From Letharia columbiana (Eukaryota > Ascomycota > Lecanoromycetes > Lecanorales > Parmeliaceae): a stretch of 64,000 bases of DNA. A program made the translations under genes and the position numbers. Every line of letters begins with the position of its first letter. Within the stretch, counting starts at the first letter, position 1. Shown here in pieces: positions 1 to 10,566 of the stretch. The stretch spans positions 496,001-560,000 of the forward strand of contig NW_023501052.1 in NCBI RefSeq assembly GCF_014066305.1. The letters are read 5' to 3'. The notes beneath the pieces were generated by a model. That model was not told the origin of the DNA, made no database searches, and saw only the letters and a program-made list of their open reading frames with translations.

Positions 1-1240
1 GTTCAATTCATCCTTCGAAGGATTCCGATATTTCGTTCGATACTTTTACTGACGTCCGTTTTACAGCTACCGCTACTAGATTTGCCCTCAACAGCCATCT
101 AATAATCATTCAACACGATTTACGACGAGATGAACAAACAAAAGCATATGCCCTTCAACGGCTATATCCCCCTTTGACTTTAGCGAGCGAGCCATCTCAA
201 CAAATGGTTTGAGTCTACCATAAATGGCGTTCGTGATTTGGCATTGTCAACCATTGTCACATAGAGTGCCTGTCAGCATTGACATCCGAGATCAGACTTG
301 ATAGATGAAACTGGTGGTCCAAGAATTCCTTTTCAACTGAATGTGATCTGCCATATCCTAATTTCCCCGTTCCTCGTCCCCTCGCTTCAACGAGTCGCAA
401 ATTCAAGGATTCTGTAGAGTACTGAGGTCTGCCCCCATCGGTTGCTGTTATTGCTTCCTACTGTTGCGAACCGATTGCCATATCGAGTAGCCCAAGTGAC
501 GAAGCCTAGCCATAATTGTATCTTCTGCTCCTTCTCCTTCTCCTGGCTTGAGTTTTCGTGTGCCGAATGAAAGATCCTAATCAGACCTGAAAAGAAAGGT
601 CCAATAGACGATCCTGCCCCTATGACATCCAACCAACAGCAGAACGTGACCTTTGCAGCTTTGATTTATGAAACGTTCATGGTACCAGTGAAACACTCTC
701 GGATCTAGAACCAACGCCAACAAATCAGCAATCGTCATTGCAATTGCGAGGCAGTCAGTCAAGTGCAACCACGATTTATGATATCAGATCGAGTGTAATG
801 TTCAATTTGTCGACATGCGATCCCCCATAAAAAGGGCCAATCCGAATTGCAGAATTCTTGAGTGCGTTCATCATATGGAATGGAGGAAGGAAGGAAGAAA
901 TGAAATGAATCGAAGCTACTTACGGAGCTAGGGTCAAGGAGTCCACTCCGCTTATTTGCGAGCTGATGGCGATAGGCTCGACCGATGTCCGTGTGATCAG
1001 AAGGACAGCCGAGAGCGTTGTGGTACCAGGTTCTCAATACTCTCCAACATTTCCGGTCTAATGCCTCTGGCCCTGGGTGCCTCCGTACATGCTGTGATTT
1101 TGCGGCTTGATTGCCGATCCTTGTCGACGACCTGCCTCTCACGAGAGCTTCCACAGTATGCAGCAGCCCATGCCAGCTATGATCACGACTGTTTTTCACT
1201 CCGCCTCCGTTCGAATATGCTCTTGCTGTCATTACGCCCA
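1..1240. other. no gene recognised
   Basis: Open frames of up to about 160 codons occur here on both strands. None shows a recognisable domain, and they overlap one another without a clear splice pattern. The stretch ends at the 3' end of the small minus-strand gene that follows. I see no repeat or RNA gene in it. Confidence 0.5.
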
Positions 1241-1561
1241 TCATTTCTTTTCCACAGGAGCCTTCCCCTTCCTTTCCGCAGAAGCCTTCCCCGTAGACTT
1301 ATCTCCCTGCGCATACTCGATCTTGGTAGCCTCCAGCCTTTTCAAAACGTCCCTCATCTCTTCGTTTGGTATCCTGGGGGAAGTTGAGAACGGCGACTCT
1401 TGCTGAGATTGGACCATGTCAATGGCTTCAGCGGTAGATGTGTCGGTTTTGGGGGAGGAGTGTTTAGTAGGTAGGCTGGCATGGGCTTCTCGCAGCATCT
1501 GGGTGTAGGGTTTTCTGGCCTCGTAGTATTCGTTGACGAGCTCGACGAGGTTGGAGGCCAT
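1241..1561 (-). CDS. small uncharacterised protein (106 aa)
   Basis: A single open frame encodes 106 residues, opening MASNLVELVNEYYEAR and closing in a lysine-rich tail with SAERKGKAPVEKK. The N-terminal 30 residues and residues 65-90 look amphipathic and helical; the middle is rich in Ser, Thr and Pro. I do not recognise the family. Its size and helical pattern would suit a small subunit of a larger complex, but that is a guess. It is divergent from the C2H2 gene starting at 1748, with about 190 bp between the two starts, which probably serves as a shared promoter. Reading-frame quality and the promoter arrangement support it as a real gene; the start is the first ATG of the frame. Confidence 0.5.
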   Translation of the reverse strand: MASNLVELVNEYYEARKPYTQMLREAHASLPTKHSSPKTDTSTAEAIDMVQSQQESPFSTSPRIPNEEMRDVLKRLEATKIEYAQGDKSTGKASAERKGKAPVEKK

Positions 1562-1747
1562 GACAGGCTGAGATTGCGTTGAATCAAACGTGAGTAGAGT
1601 TTGTTGTAAAGCAGTTCGTGAAAGGTCTTTGATAAGGAGACCCTGGATGTGGTTTTAATGGCTGTGTGGACATAGCGCCAACGACAAATGTTCAACCTGC
1701 CCCTCGTCCCTACAATTGCGAATCATCTTTTGGCACCAATCCTCGCA

Positions 1748-2940
1748 ATGGCAGACTCACCAGACATGTCGCCTCTCTCATCCCACGGCTCTAGTGAATT
1801 CGGCGACGAGGTCAAAGTCGAGGACCGGGAGCAGAGCACCGATACTCTTCCTTCCCATGATACACACCTCGTTCCACCAGCCAAGAGACGCCGTACTGGC
1901 CAGTACTCACATCAGTCAACCCCAGCTCCTCTCCATGAGATCCCAGAAGATCTAGGGGACATCTCATCCGACACCACAGGAAGCGTACCCGTATCCCCAA
2001 TGGGCGACAAAGTAATGGGCTTTCCGGAAGATGAGCCATACGCTTCGGTACCCTCGGAGCAGGTCACGACGTGCAAATGGCAGGATTGTCAGGCGGGTGA
2101 TTTAGGCAATATGGACAACTTGGTGCAGCACTTACATGATGATCATATTGGCAAGAACAAGAAAAAGTATGCGTGCGAGTGGGATGGTTGCAATCGAAAC
2201 AGTGCTCAGGCCAGTGGGTATGCTCTCAAAGCTCATATGCGGAGTCATACCAAGGAGAAGCCGTTTTACTGCCAATTGCCAGGTATGCTCTACAGGGTCA
2301 CCAAATAGTGCTCTGCTTACCCGGACTAGAATGCGACAAAGCCTTTACACGCTCTGATGCTCTAGCTAAGCATATGAGGACTGTACATGAGACCGAAGCA
2401 CTACGGCCATCCGATCCAGTACCTAAGAACTACTCGTCAATACCGCCTAAGCCGCAAAGACTAAAACTCATCGTAAACTCAAAACCACGCGACGAAGGTA
2501 ACGGAGATACTGAGATTGACGACGACGCAACCATCTACAGCAATACAGATGCAGAAAATGAAGGTCTATCTGCAGCACCCTTTGAATACCCAGCAGATGT
2601 CCAGTTCACTGAAGAAGAATTGGAAATGCCTTCAGAGCGGCTGTTCAAACTCCTACGGCGGCAGATTCATTGGTCCGAGGAGGATGGGTCTGATTTGCAA
2701 GACGAAATACGATCACTGGAAGCCAAAAGGAAGCAGGAGTGGATAGCTAAAGAGTTGGTGCTTGCGAACGTTATGGAGGCCGAGATTGCGACGGCACATG
2801 ACAAAGGGGAGCATCCTGAGACTGTTCAGAAGCTGGCAGAGGATCTGCCGTTGCCTATGCTGCCCATTTTGGGACCTTTGCCGTGGTATCGATATGCTGC
2901 AGGTCCACCGGAAATGCCACCAGAGATGAGATCGGCTTGA
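1748..2940 (+). CDS. C2H2 zinc-finger protein, probable INO80 complex subunit (Iec1-like)
   Basis: Two exons, 1748-2282 and 2330-2940, give 381 residues; the 47-nt intron (GTATGC...CTAG) lies inside the third finger, and splicing restores CQLPECDKAFTRSD. There are three tandem C2H2 fingers. The first reads CKWQDC and ends HDDH, the second CEWDGC and ends HMRSH, the third ends HMRTVH. The N-terminus is acidic and Ser/Pro-rich with a KRRR basic patch. The C-terminal half is acidic and then helical (EAKRKQEWIAKELVLANVM). The finger set followed by a long helical tail resembles fission yeast Iec1, a subunit of the INO80 chromatin remodeller; this is recognition from memory, and a DNA-binding regulator is the alternative. 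An in-frame ATG at 1688 would add 20 residues; the 1748 start (MADSPDMS) looks more natural. Confidence 0.75.
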
Positions 2941-3109
2941 AGAGCTTCTGTGAGCCTGTTATGCAAGAGGCTGATACCCCAAATTCTCCTCTCCTCGAAT
3001 TATACAGAGCCATGGAAATCAGTCGGTCTTCGAGAGAATTCCACAAGTTCACAGTGAATATCGGATTTTAACCATGCTTCCATGCTCCTATCGTGGCACT
3101 TTCTCGGAT

Positions 3110-4137
3110 CTATTTCTTCGCATAATTCTGATGCCACGTGTAAATTGGGTCAGCAGCGAGGATCCCTCTCACGACTTCTGTGCCATCCTTGGGCTTTCTA
3201 CCCAGCAGGTGCTCCATCAAAGGGTCCACTGCCTTTCCGTCGCCCTTTGCAACCCCGTCATACCACGATACTCTCTTCTCGAACCACCATTCCGACTTGC
3301 CACCTTCGTCATTTTCCGCGCTTTCCCTTGTATACTTGTCAAACGGCACTTTTTCGACAGCAATCCCTCTGCCGGTGACATCGTTGATTATCTCCACCAA
3401 ATCTGCCAAAGTGACGGCTTTCGCCCCTGTCAGCAAGACTATCTCTTTTTTGTGGCCACCTCTCATCATCAGATTTGCGGTAGCTTCTGCAAGTTCAGCG
3501 CGGGATGCATAAGCAACGGCACCATCGGCTGGCAGACGCAGGATCTGGGATGAAGGATAGTAATTCAAGAAAAGGGGGAAAGCTTCAGCATATATGCCCT
3601 CTCGAACAGACGTGTATGCGATCCCAGATCTAACAATTCTTAGCGGATCATGCTAACAGAAACAATCTCTCGAAGCTCACACACTCTTTCAGCATTGCTT
3701 CGCAGACGTAATGCGCTTGTTGCACGTCGATTTTCGAGTCGGAAGAATGGCCTCCCCAAGCGAGCGATGTGTAGAATACCTGTCATCGTCAGCCTAGCTT
3801 ACAACTACCGCATTAGAGGATCACGAACATGACCAACGCCGGCGGACTTAGCCGCTTCAATCACGTTCCTGTGTTGCTGGTTCCTCGCCTCATTGTCATA
3901 GGTGTTTGCAGACACAAACAGCAGCTTCTCAACTCCAGCAAACCCCTTTTCCAGCGAAGCCCGGTCCTGGTAGTTGGCGTGGCGGAACTGGATGCCTGAT
4001 CTCTCGAACTGCTCTGCAACCTCTGGGCGAGATGAGCTGGCTGCATAGTCTGATTTGGGCGCATGCTTCGCGATCTGTTGGAGGACGCCGCCACCGAGAC
4101 CGCCTGTTGCGCCTGTGATTAAGTATTTGAAGGTCAT
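3110..4137 (-). CDS. NmrA-like NAD(P)-binding oxidoreductase
   Basis: Three exons on the minus strand (4137-3829, 3779-3685, 3629-3110) give 307 residues. The introns are 49 nt (GTTCGT...CAG) and 55 nt (GTGTGT...TAG). The N-terminus has a Rossmann start, YLITGATGGLGGGV, the glycine-rich dinucleotide loop of the atypical short-chain dehydrogenase/NmrA group. The segment VFYTSLAWGG after intron 1 and SVREGIYAEAFP after intron 2 are typical of the NmrA / quinone oxidoreductase-2 branch. Members bind NAD(P)(H) and act as quinone reductases or redox-sensing regulators in the cytosol; the substrate cannot be told from sequence. The catalytic YxxxK of classical SDRs is not evident, as expected for this branch. 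It is divergent from the PARG gene, which starts about 370-460 bp away. Confidence 0.85.
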
Positions 4138-4505
4138 TATGACTGGATTATCGGTCTATGAGGGGGCTGTTCGTAATGCAGATGTTTGATTGTCCTTTTT
4201 ATGCCTCTCCCTCGGGAGGTTCGGCCTCTGAGCCGTTCAGCTTAGAAATTCATCGGAGCGTTGATAATATAATTAGGAGAATACTAGAGGATGCAATTAA
4301 TAGTCCCACACATCAAATGCCAACAAAATGTAAAATTATAGGCATCTCTTCTATAAATGCTTTCTCTCCAGTTTTATCTCAGCTGCCAAGGCTTAGCGTT
4401 CTATTCACTTGTACGCAACTCCGCGCAAGATCAACACCTCCACTACAGCACCATGTAACCATCTCGACCCTCGACAAGGATGCTGACACCTTACGAAGTA
4501 CCACG
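4138..4505. other. intergenic region between divergent genes
   Basis: This is the presumed shared promoter of the NmrA-like gene and the PARG gene. It contains an AT-rich part near 4260-4370. No coding sequence is supported. Confidence 0.4.
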
Positions 4506-4596
4506 ATGACCAATACCGAGGCGGACTCAGACCCGCAAGACCGAAAGCCGAAGCTTTACCAGAGCAAGCTCACCTCGTCTTTCTTCAGGCCCAAAC

Positions 4597-5619
4597 ATGG
4601 CTCCGCAGAAGACACTACCACCTCTCCGTATCTCTCCAAACCGGTCCCTGAGGCCTCCAATTCTCAAGCAGACGCAGCAATTCCCCCCCCAGCACGAACG
4701 CGACTCAGGGAAAATTCCGATTAATCTCCATCCTGAACGACGCTCCAACCTCGCCCGCCCACCGCCTAATCTCAAACCTACTCGCAGCGTTATGCTCGCC
4801 CATACAGCAGCTGAGACCAGGGCTCTCCTCCCGAACGTTCTGAAGACAACACCAGGGGCTCCTGCAGAAGGCGTCCTCTGCCACCCGGGCAACCTTTTCC
4901 GCTTGGACTCTCGCTCTTGCCCGAGACTACCTCAGACCGCTATACGCGTTCTCAATGCCGATAGTATAGATGCTGCGATCGATCTCTCCACACCAACAGT
5001 CTCCCAGCTTCCGAAAAAGCCAGTCCTGGTCCTCAATATGGCGAACGCGTATCACAGTGGAGGAGGCTGGCTACGTGGTTCTCTAGCGCAGGAAGAAGCA
5101 ATGTGCTACCGCTCCAGCCTCTTTTTCACCCTGAAGTACAAGTTCTATCCTATGCCTGAAGCAGGCGGTATCTACAGTCCAACAGTTGTGGTTATCCGCG
5201 CGAATAGGAGCTCGGGACATGGATTGATGGATCTGAGCAAGCCAGATGACTTGCCCGTTTTCAGCTGTGTAAGCGTCGCTGCTATCCAGGGGCCTGCGAT
5301 CGAGAAAGATGCAGGTGGGAACGAGAGGTACAGGCGCGCAGGTGATAGGGAAATTATGAAAGAGAAGATGAGAGTGGTGTTGCGGATTGCGGCAGTCAAA
5401 GGGCATAGAGTGTTAGTGCTTGGGGCACTGGGATGTGGTGCTTTTGCGAATCCGAGGGGAGAGGTTGTGGAGTGTTGGAAAGAGGTCTTTTCGGAAAGTG
5501 AATTTCAAGGAGGATGGTGGGAGCAGATCGTCTTTGCGGTCATGGAGTCGGGCGGTACTAAAGAAGGAGACGATAATTTTGGCGTCTTTTATAAGGGGCT
5601 TGATGGCGTGATGGTCTAA
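4597..5619 (+). CDS. microbial-type poly(ADP-ribose) glycohydrolase domain protein
   Basis: The frame encodes 340 residues. Residues 112-330 match the microbial-type PARG fold (TIGR02452/DUF2263-like): PVLVLNMANAYHSGGGW carries the GGG loop at 155-157, followed by QEE at 165-167, the GGG-x(6-8)-QEE signature that binds ADP-ribose and supplies catalytic glutamates. A later VLGALGCGAFANP is the conserved C-terminal macrodomain-like strand-loop. The enzyme would remove poly(ADP-ribose) chains. The N-terminal part is uncertain. A different frame starting at 4506 (MTNTEADSD) encodes a plausible disordered N-terminus with TSSFFRPK and runs into this frame at the C8 run 4683-4690, so the true protein may start at 4506 with a one-base indel in the assembly. 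The catalytic domain is intact either way. Confidence 0.8.
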   Translation: MAPQKTLPPLRISPNRSLRPPILKQTQQFPPQHERDSGKIPINLHPERRSNLARPPPNLKPTRSVMLAHTAAETRALLPNVLKTTPGAPAEGVLCHPGNLFRLDSRSCPRLPQTAIRVLNADSIDAAIDLSTPTVSQLPKKPVLVLNMANAYHSGGGWLRGSLAQEEAMCYRSSLFFTLKYKFYPMPEAGGIYSPTVVVIRANRSSGHGLMDLSKPDDLPVFSCVSVAAIQGPAIEKDAGGNERYRRAGDREIMKEKMRVVLRIAAVKGHRVLVLGALGCGAFANPRGEVVECWKEVFSESEFQGGWWEQIVFAVMESGGTKEGDDNFGVFYKGLDGVMV

Positions 5620-5688
5620 TGATTTATGATGATTTGACGAGCGGATAGCGGGCCTTTTGGTAGGCTTACTGGTCGAGATACCCCGGAC

Positions 5689-5921
5689 AGTTTTGATACA
5701 AATACTCTTCACAGTGTTGATGAAGACACCTCAGAGAGTGTTGCAAAAAATACTCTCAAACGTGTTGCCGAAGCTACTCGTAAAAGCATTGATGAAGATT
5801 CGTTGACAATTATTGATAAAAATGCAGTGTCGATAATGGCACCCTTTAAAGTGTTGATGATAGTATTCTCAAATGTGTTGAGAGAAGTTCGCTCGATAGT
5901 GTTGAAAGAGATGGAAGTATC
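5689..5921 (+). repeat. degenerate 24-bp tandem repeat, coding-type (8-residue unit)
   Basis: About ten diverged 24-nt units begin at 5689, 5713, 5737, 5761, 5785, 5809, 5826, 5850, 5874 and 5898. The unit at 5809 is 17 nt, which changes the frame. A typical unit reads AGTGTTGATGAAGA then ACTCTCAAA. In frame the first five units translate to SFDTNTLH, SVDEDTSE, SVAKNTLK, RVAEATRK and SIDEDSLT, so codons rather than single bases seem to have been conserved. No ATG opens this frame upstream and stops separate it from the PARG gene. It looks like the remains of a repeat-protein gene. Confidence 0.7.
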
Positions 5922-5955
5922 GTTTTAGCTTGGTCATACAAATTCATTTTCACAT

Positions 5956-6522
5956 TCACAAACCCCGTCTCTTCATCATCTTCTCCTTCTTCCTTGTCCG
6001 TTCCTCATCATTCCTAAACGGCCACCCTGACACCTTTCCTCTCCCATCACCTCCCCCGAACATCAAACACCACAGTCCGAAACAGCTCAGAATCCCACTC
6101 CCTGTCATCCCCAGCGCAAAACAAGCTGATCCAGTAGCCATATAATTCGTATACATGTATATGGTACTCGAGACGTGGAAGGTTGTTGTCAGGAAGATTG
6201 TAGGACCGGAGTACGGAGAGGGAGCGTGGGAGTTTTCGGATTCGGCGACAGGGGTGGAAAGGGGAAGGAGGCCGGCGAGAAGGATGGTGAGGAGACCTAG
6301 ACACAGGAGGGTCATGGAGAGGGTGCGGGAGAGGTATATTTCGAGATCTGGGAGGGGGTTTAGTGGGGATGATATGGTAGAGGGAGCAGGGGGTGAACCT
6401 GTGGGCCTCCTGGCATCGGGCGAAAGCATTGTGACTATCAATTTGGGAGATATGAGGAGAGGAATAGCTTGGAGGGAGAGCCATGCGGCTGTACTGGTGG
6501 CGTATGTACCGACGCTGTCCAT
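5956..6522 (-). CDS. four-pass membrane protein, uncharacterised
   Basis: A single exon encodes 188 residues. Hydrophobic segments lie at about residues 12-32, 70-90 (TLLCLGLLTILLAGLLPL), 105-127 and 130-153 (ILSCFGLWCLMFGG), giving four predicted spans. The tail is short and basic, ending in RTRKKEKMMKRRGL. Two hydrophilic loops separate the spans. I do not recognise a named family; small fungal integral membrane proteins of this layout are common and mostly unstudied. The short hairpin at 6655-6709 lies upstream of its start. The C-terminal KK-rich tail could act in ER retention or simply fix topology with the positive side in the cytosol; this is inference. Confidence 0.6.
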   Translation of the reverse strand: MDSVGTYATSTAAWLSLQAIPLLISPKLIVTMLSPDARRPTGSPPAPSTISSPLNPLPDLEIYLSRTLSMTLLCLGLLTILLAGLLPLSTPVAESENSHAPSPYSGPTIFLTTTFHVSSTIYMYTNYMATGSACFALGMTGSGILSCFGLWCLMFGGGDGRGKVSGWPFRNDEERTRKKEKMMKRRGL

Positions 6523-6654
6523 GATTGCGAAAAGTTTGGGAATGGGATGGTGAGGAAGAACGGCGTAAAGCGTGGAACGAGGACTTTGATAGAGAGGATG
6601 AGGATTAGCTTTAGGGCTACGCTAAGCAAAGAACCGATCGTTACCTTTACAGAC

Positions 6655-6709
6655 TAATCGTAGTCCGACTATTCGCTCCTATAAGCGGGCGAATAGTCGG
6701 CTACGATTA
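6655..6709. repeat. imperfect inverted repeat (hairpin, 21-22 bp arms)
   Basis: The left arm at 6655-6676 begins TAATCGTAGTCCGACTATTC. The right arm at 6689-6709 is its reverse complement apart from one extra base in the left arm, and 12 nt separate the arms. The pairing is far beyond chance. Both ends are TA-rich. It could be a cruciform or hairpin, a very short MITE-like element with TA flanks, or a transcribed stem-loop. Confidence 0.8.
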
Positions 6710-6930
6710 CATACAGTGGACCTTTCAACTTGCAGTCTTAGCGATACTTGACGACTATCTCCAGAGCGATGCTATATTGACGTCGAGCATCTGTACCCAA
6801 GAAAGCGCCGCAGCTTGCATCCTGGGAATGCCTTCCTTTCGTAGAGTGACTGCCCTGGCTGCTAGAGATACTCGTACTCTCCATCATTTTGCACTTGGGG
6901 GTCTGTGCGCTGAGGGTCCTCGCTCCAAAG

Positions 6931-8110
6931 CCATGGACTCAGCCGCTCTATCTACTTGTTTTCCATTGCTTGATTTGCCGCGAGAAATTCGCGATTAGAT
7001 CTTGGGGGAGTTGTTCTTCCCAGGAGACAGACATCCAGAGAGCATTAGCCAAGATGGCTTGGGTCGTGCGCCAATTGCAGTACGACAGATCTGCCCGTAC
7101 AAGAAGATCAAAGACTCTAGTAATTTTTTTTGATGTCTCTGTCATCCGTGCTTGCAAACAGCTTCAGGTGGGCTTTTAATACTGAGGTATCATATCCACT
7201 CTCAACGGCTTAAAAACTATTAGCATGAAGCCGAGGAAGTCCTCTACGGTACATCCTCTTGGCAATTAATGTACGCTGACTGGGGGGACATGGGCAGCAA
7301 GAACCACTAGTTCTTTCAAATGTTGCCAAAGCGATTGCGAAGATTGATCCAAGGGGGGAACGGAGGTGCTACTCACTTGATTACTGGGCCAATATCTCTT
7401 TGTTTGACTGGACCGTTTTCATGACTTTTCTGGCTCGTGAATGTCCTGGCTTGCAAAGTCTAAGACTCTGGGGACCAGGAGACCAGAGAAAGCACCTGGA
7501 TTTGTCAGAAGTTGCCTGAAAGACGCTGGATGGATTTAAGCAATCTTCCAGACTAAGACCTTGCCCCTTTCGAGATTTCGGTAATACGAGGAGGAACCCT
7601 TTATGAAAACTCCGAATCTAGTGAGAATTTCCTACCTTGGCTCAGAGATACCTTGACCGGACTCTCTAGGTCTACTCCTATAGGTGGCCATATACCAGCG
7701 AACAGCGTTCAAGGAACGGAAATAAAATGTATGCAGGGACCGATTACAGTCATACCCTCGGATGAGCCATTCCCATTCTTGACTCTAGATACAGATGTTC
7801 GAGAGATGATGCTCCGCGAGATACTCCTCCCAGCGGACAAACACCTTCATCCTTACGTCATTTTGACGAGACGACCCAGAACGTGATTCCTCTGTTTCTG
7901 ACATGCAAGCAAATCTATCATGAAGCAGAGCCTGTCTTGTACAACATCGGCCTATTCTCACTGACTATAGAAAATATAACTCCGCGCTGCTACGCTTCCT
8001 TATAGATCGCCTTTCCGAGCCCAAGTTTTCGAAGCCACAGTATCAAAAGTTCTCAGAAAGAGCTCCAGCTACTATCTCCGACTCAAGTCTACTTGATTGA
8101 TACCACCGAT
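6931..8110 (+). pseudogene. decayed gene(s) of a fungal F-box/2EXR-like domain family
   Basis: The sequence opens at an ATG with CFPLLDLPREIRD, a typical start of the fungal 2EXR/F-box-like domain, and meets a stop at once. Fragments of the same kind follow in changing frames: around 7785-7885 FLTLDTDVREMMLREILLPA, then after a frame change at about 7880 VIPLFLTCKQIYHEAEPVLY, the usual continuation of this domain. The presence of two domain starts suggests two tandem copies, or one copy with an internal duplication, both inactivated by stops and shifts. No usable reading frame remains. Confidence 0.55.
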
Positions 8111-8709
8111 TGTTTGCGAACCTTGGCCTTGACTTTGTACAACAATACCAAAGCCTGTCATGCGTTGACTGGTTTCAATCCGGCATGCTTTCCATGAGAT
8201 AGACTAGACGAGACGAGGGTTCCAATTCTCATACACCACGTTACGCGACCTGTTGTCTATTCTCCAGGCGCCCCGCTAGCTCTGGATTCTTGGCGGAGCA
8301 ATTGCGCGAAGTGCGATGCATAGCCTCACACGGATGAAGCAGCGTTTTGCTTTCGTGACAAGACTCAGGGTGTGGGGGCGCATAAAAAGTTTCGCGGCTA
8401 TCGTCCAAACATCGTCCAAACACGCACTTGTGCTTGCCGAAACACTGACAAATTTCAATTCTCCGAGGTAACGGTCTAGCTACCGCTCCATCAAAATATA
8501 AAAGTCGATCGAAGAACCATGCGTTCCGTGGGGTTTCAAGTCTCCAGTCTTGGTGGAGCTGTATTTCAATTGTATCTCCTTGATAGAACCCAAAGTCCGT
8601 CCATTTCCCACGATCGTTCCTTGCCAAGTATTTTGTTCGTTTCTTTCGCGACTTCTATAAACTTTGTTGCCTATCTGTTCATGGTAGAGGCATATTCGAG
8701 GGGTCCATC
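8111..8709. other. no gene recognised
   Basis: This is the presumed 5' flank of the secreted protein gene at 8710. It holds a short direct repeat of ATCGTCCAAAC near 8400-8422. Minus-strand frames here lack recognisable domains. Confidence 0.4.
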
Positions 8710-10566
8710 ATGTTTTCCCGTGTAGCGTCAACAGCGATCTTTTTACTTCTGCCTTGCTCTATGGCACTACCGTCTATTTCTAGCTTGTCCAAAACACCAA
8801 AAACCAATCTTGGGAAGCGTTTGATACCCGTAAGACCAACTTCTGCTCGTTCGCCGTCTATGCGCTGACGTTTCTTTTAGGTGCTCGAATGCGATCCACG
8901 AGCTCAGATTCCCAATTATCCTGACCCCACCCCACCGGCTGAAAGCGATCCAGCGAAAGCCTTTCTCGCGCAGGTTGCTACGTTCAGATCAATGACCTCG
9001 CTATGCGGCCAATACCCAGGAGGAATGGGGTATTACTGCCCTCCCGCGGGTGATGCATTGCTCGTCCAAAGGCCTGCGTCACAACTTTACGAGTTTTTGG
9101 GCCCACCTGACTCGCAATACCTCAAAGATGCATGTCTGGCCAACTGCTATTGTACACAGATCGCTCCAGGCGACCCCGATCCTTCTTCGTCAAAACCGGC
9201 GTCGGCACAATGTCTTGCTGATGTAGGTGAATCTGATTCCGATGACGAAGTCGATGCAGGGGGTTGTATGGACACGTATCACGACCCTGAAGCTGATGAT
9301 GGCATTGACTGCGACGAAACCGGATACTTCTATGGACATCCTCTTAGCGCGGACTGTGAACTTGCTCAAGATGGCATTGGGGATGGTTTCGAGAGCATGA
9401 CAGATAGCTGCGAATTTTTAGGAATTGGCGCCCAATCAGTTTACAACGGTTATGAAATTGCGCAGACACCTTACAACTGGACGAGTGGTAAGTAAGGCCG
9501 CTCTGGCCGTGCGTTTTAGCCAGCTGACACGCGTAGGAACATGTTACATTCAAGTCAGCATGCTGGACGGAGGAAATTACTATGCTTCCTCCAATATCGA
9601 GAATTGGGATTACATCTGGGGCCGGGCAGATGCCATCCGCCAAAAGTGCGTAGCTGGACTCGGCGTTGGCGGCTCAGCAAAGGCTGGTAAGAGAATGCAT
9701 CATTCCCATAAATTCCGGCGACAGCCTGCTCACTCATCATAGGCGATGTATCCGAAGGGATGGGCATACCCCAGAGCATCGGCATCTTCGTCTCCGGCGT
9801 CACTTCGAAAACGAAACAGATGCTCGACATGAAATTCGCCTGCATTACAGACGCCGACGGCAACTACTCTTGCGACGACGACTCAGCTCCTGCAGCCAAA
9901 AAGCAGAAGACTTCACCGCCGTCCTCCCCCGACAGCGCTGTTGCGCCTCCAGCCGGTAACAGACTCGGCAGCGGCGCGCAATCGGGATCCTGCGTCTCTC
10001 ACACGGATTGCGATTACAACAACGGCTACACATGCGCCGCGACCAAAACGGCGGCGGACGACTTCCCAGTCGATTCCACTTGGGGCACATATACTTGCAA
10101 ATTGGCTTCCAAATTGGCTTCCAACGCCATCGCGGCGGCCGCCGCATACGTGGCGCTTGGCAGCACCTGTCGTGGCCGCTGTGTCCTGGACACGAACGGC
10201 ACGCTCGACGTCCTCGCCAACACCACGTCCGCCGGGCCTGAACCGGACTCCGTCATGCCTCCCATGCTGGTGGGTCCGTGTAATTGCACGTACGTCTCGG
10301 CGGCCTGCGTACTGTCTACGACGGGTATGGTGTATGAGGATCCGAGCGCGAAGATCGATACGGTCGTTGGAGCGCCGAATGGGACGGTGTGCTGTGATGC
10401 GACGACGGGGTTGTGGGGGAGTAGTACGGTGGTGAGGGATACCCCGGCCGCGAACCCGCTTTGTCCTGCGGCTGCGGCGGCGGGCGCTGGGGCGGTGCAG
10501 GTGGGGGCTAGTAATAGTGGGAGTGGGGGGGAGTGGGAGTGGGAGTGGAAGCGTTCCTGGCAGTAG
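8710..10566 (+). CDS. large secreted cysteine-rich protein, uncharacterised
   Basis: Four exons (8710-8829, 8881-9487, 9537-9686, 9743-10566) give 566 residues; the introns are 49-56 nt with GTAAG donors. The first exon codes a signal peptide (MFSRVASTAIFLLLPCSMA) followed by a dibasic KR near residue 37, a possible propeptide site. The mature part is rich in cysteine and acidic residues. One section, SCVSHTDCDYNNGYTC, has the close Cys spacing of small disulfide modules, and NGT/NCT/NTT sequons suggest N-glycosylation. There is a short duplication, KLASKLAS, and the last 30 residues are Gly/Ser-rich with WEWEWK. I do not recognise the family. A secreted wall or matrix protein, or a large effector-like protein, is possible. 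The exon model rests on splice signals and frame continuity. Confidence 0.7.

Noticed and set aside
759..1387. Overlapping frames of about 143-161 codons on both strands
   Set aside because: They shadow each other, lack domains, and one overlaps the small minus-strand gene at 1241.
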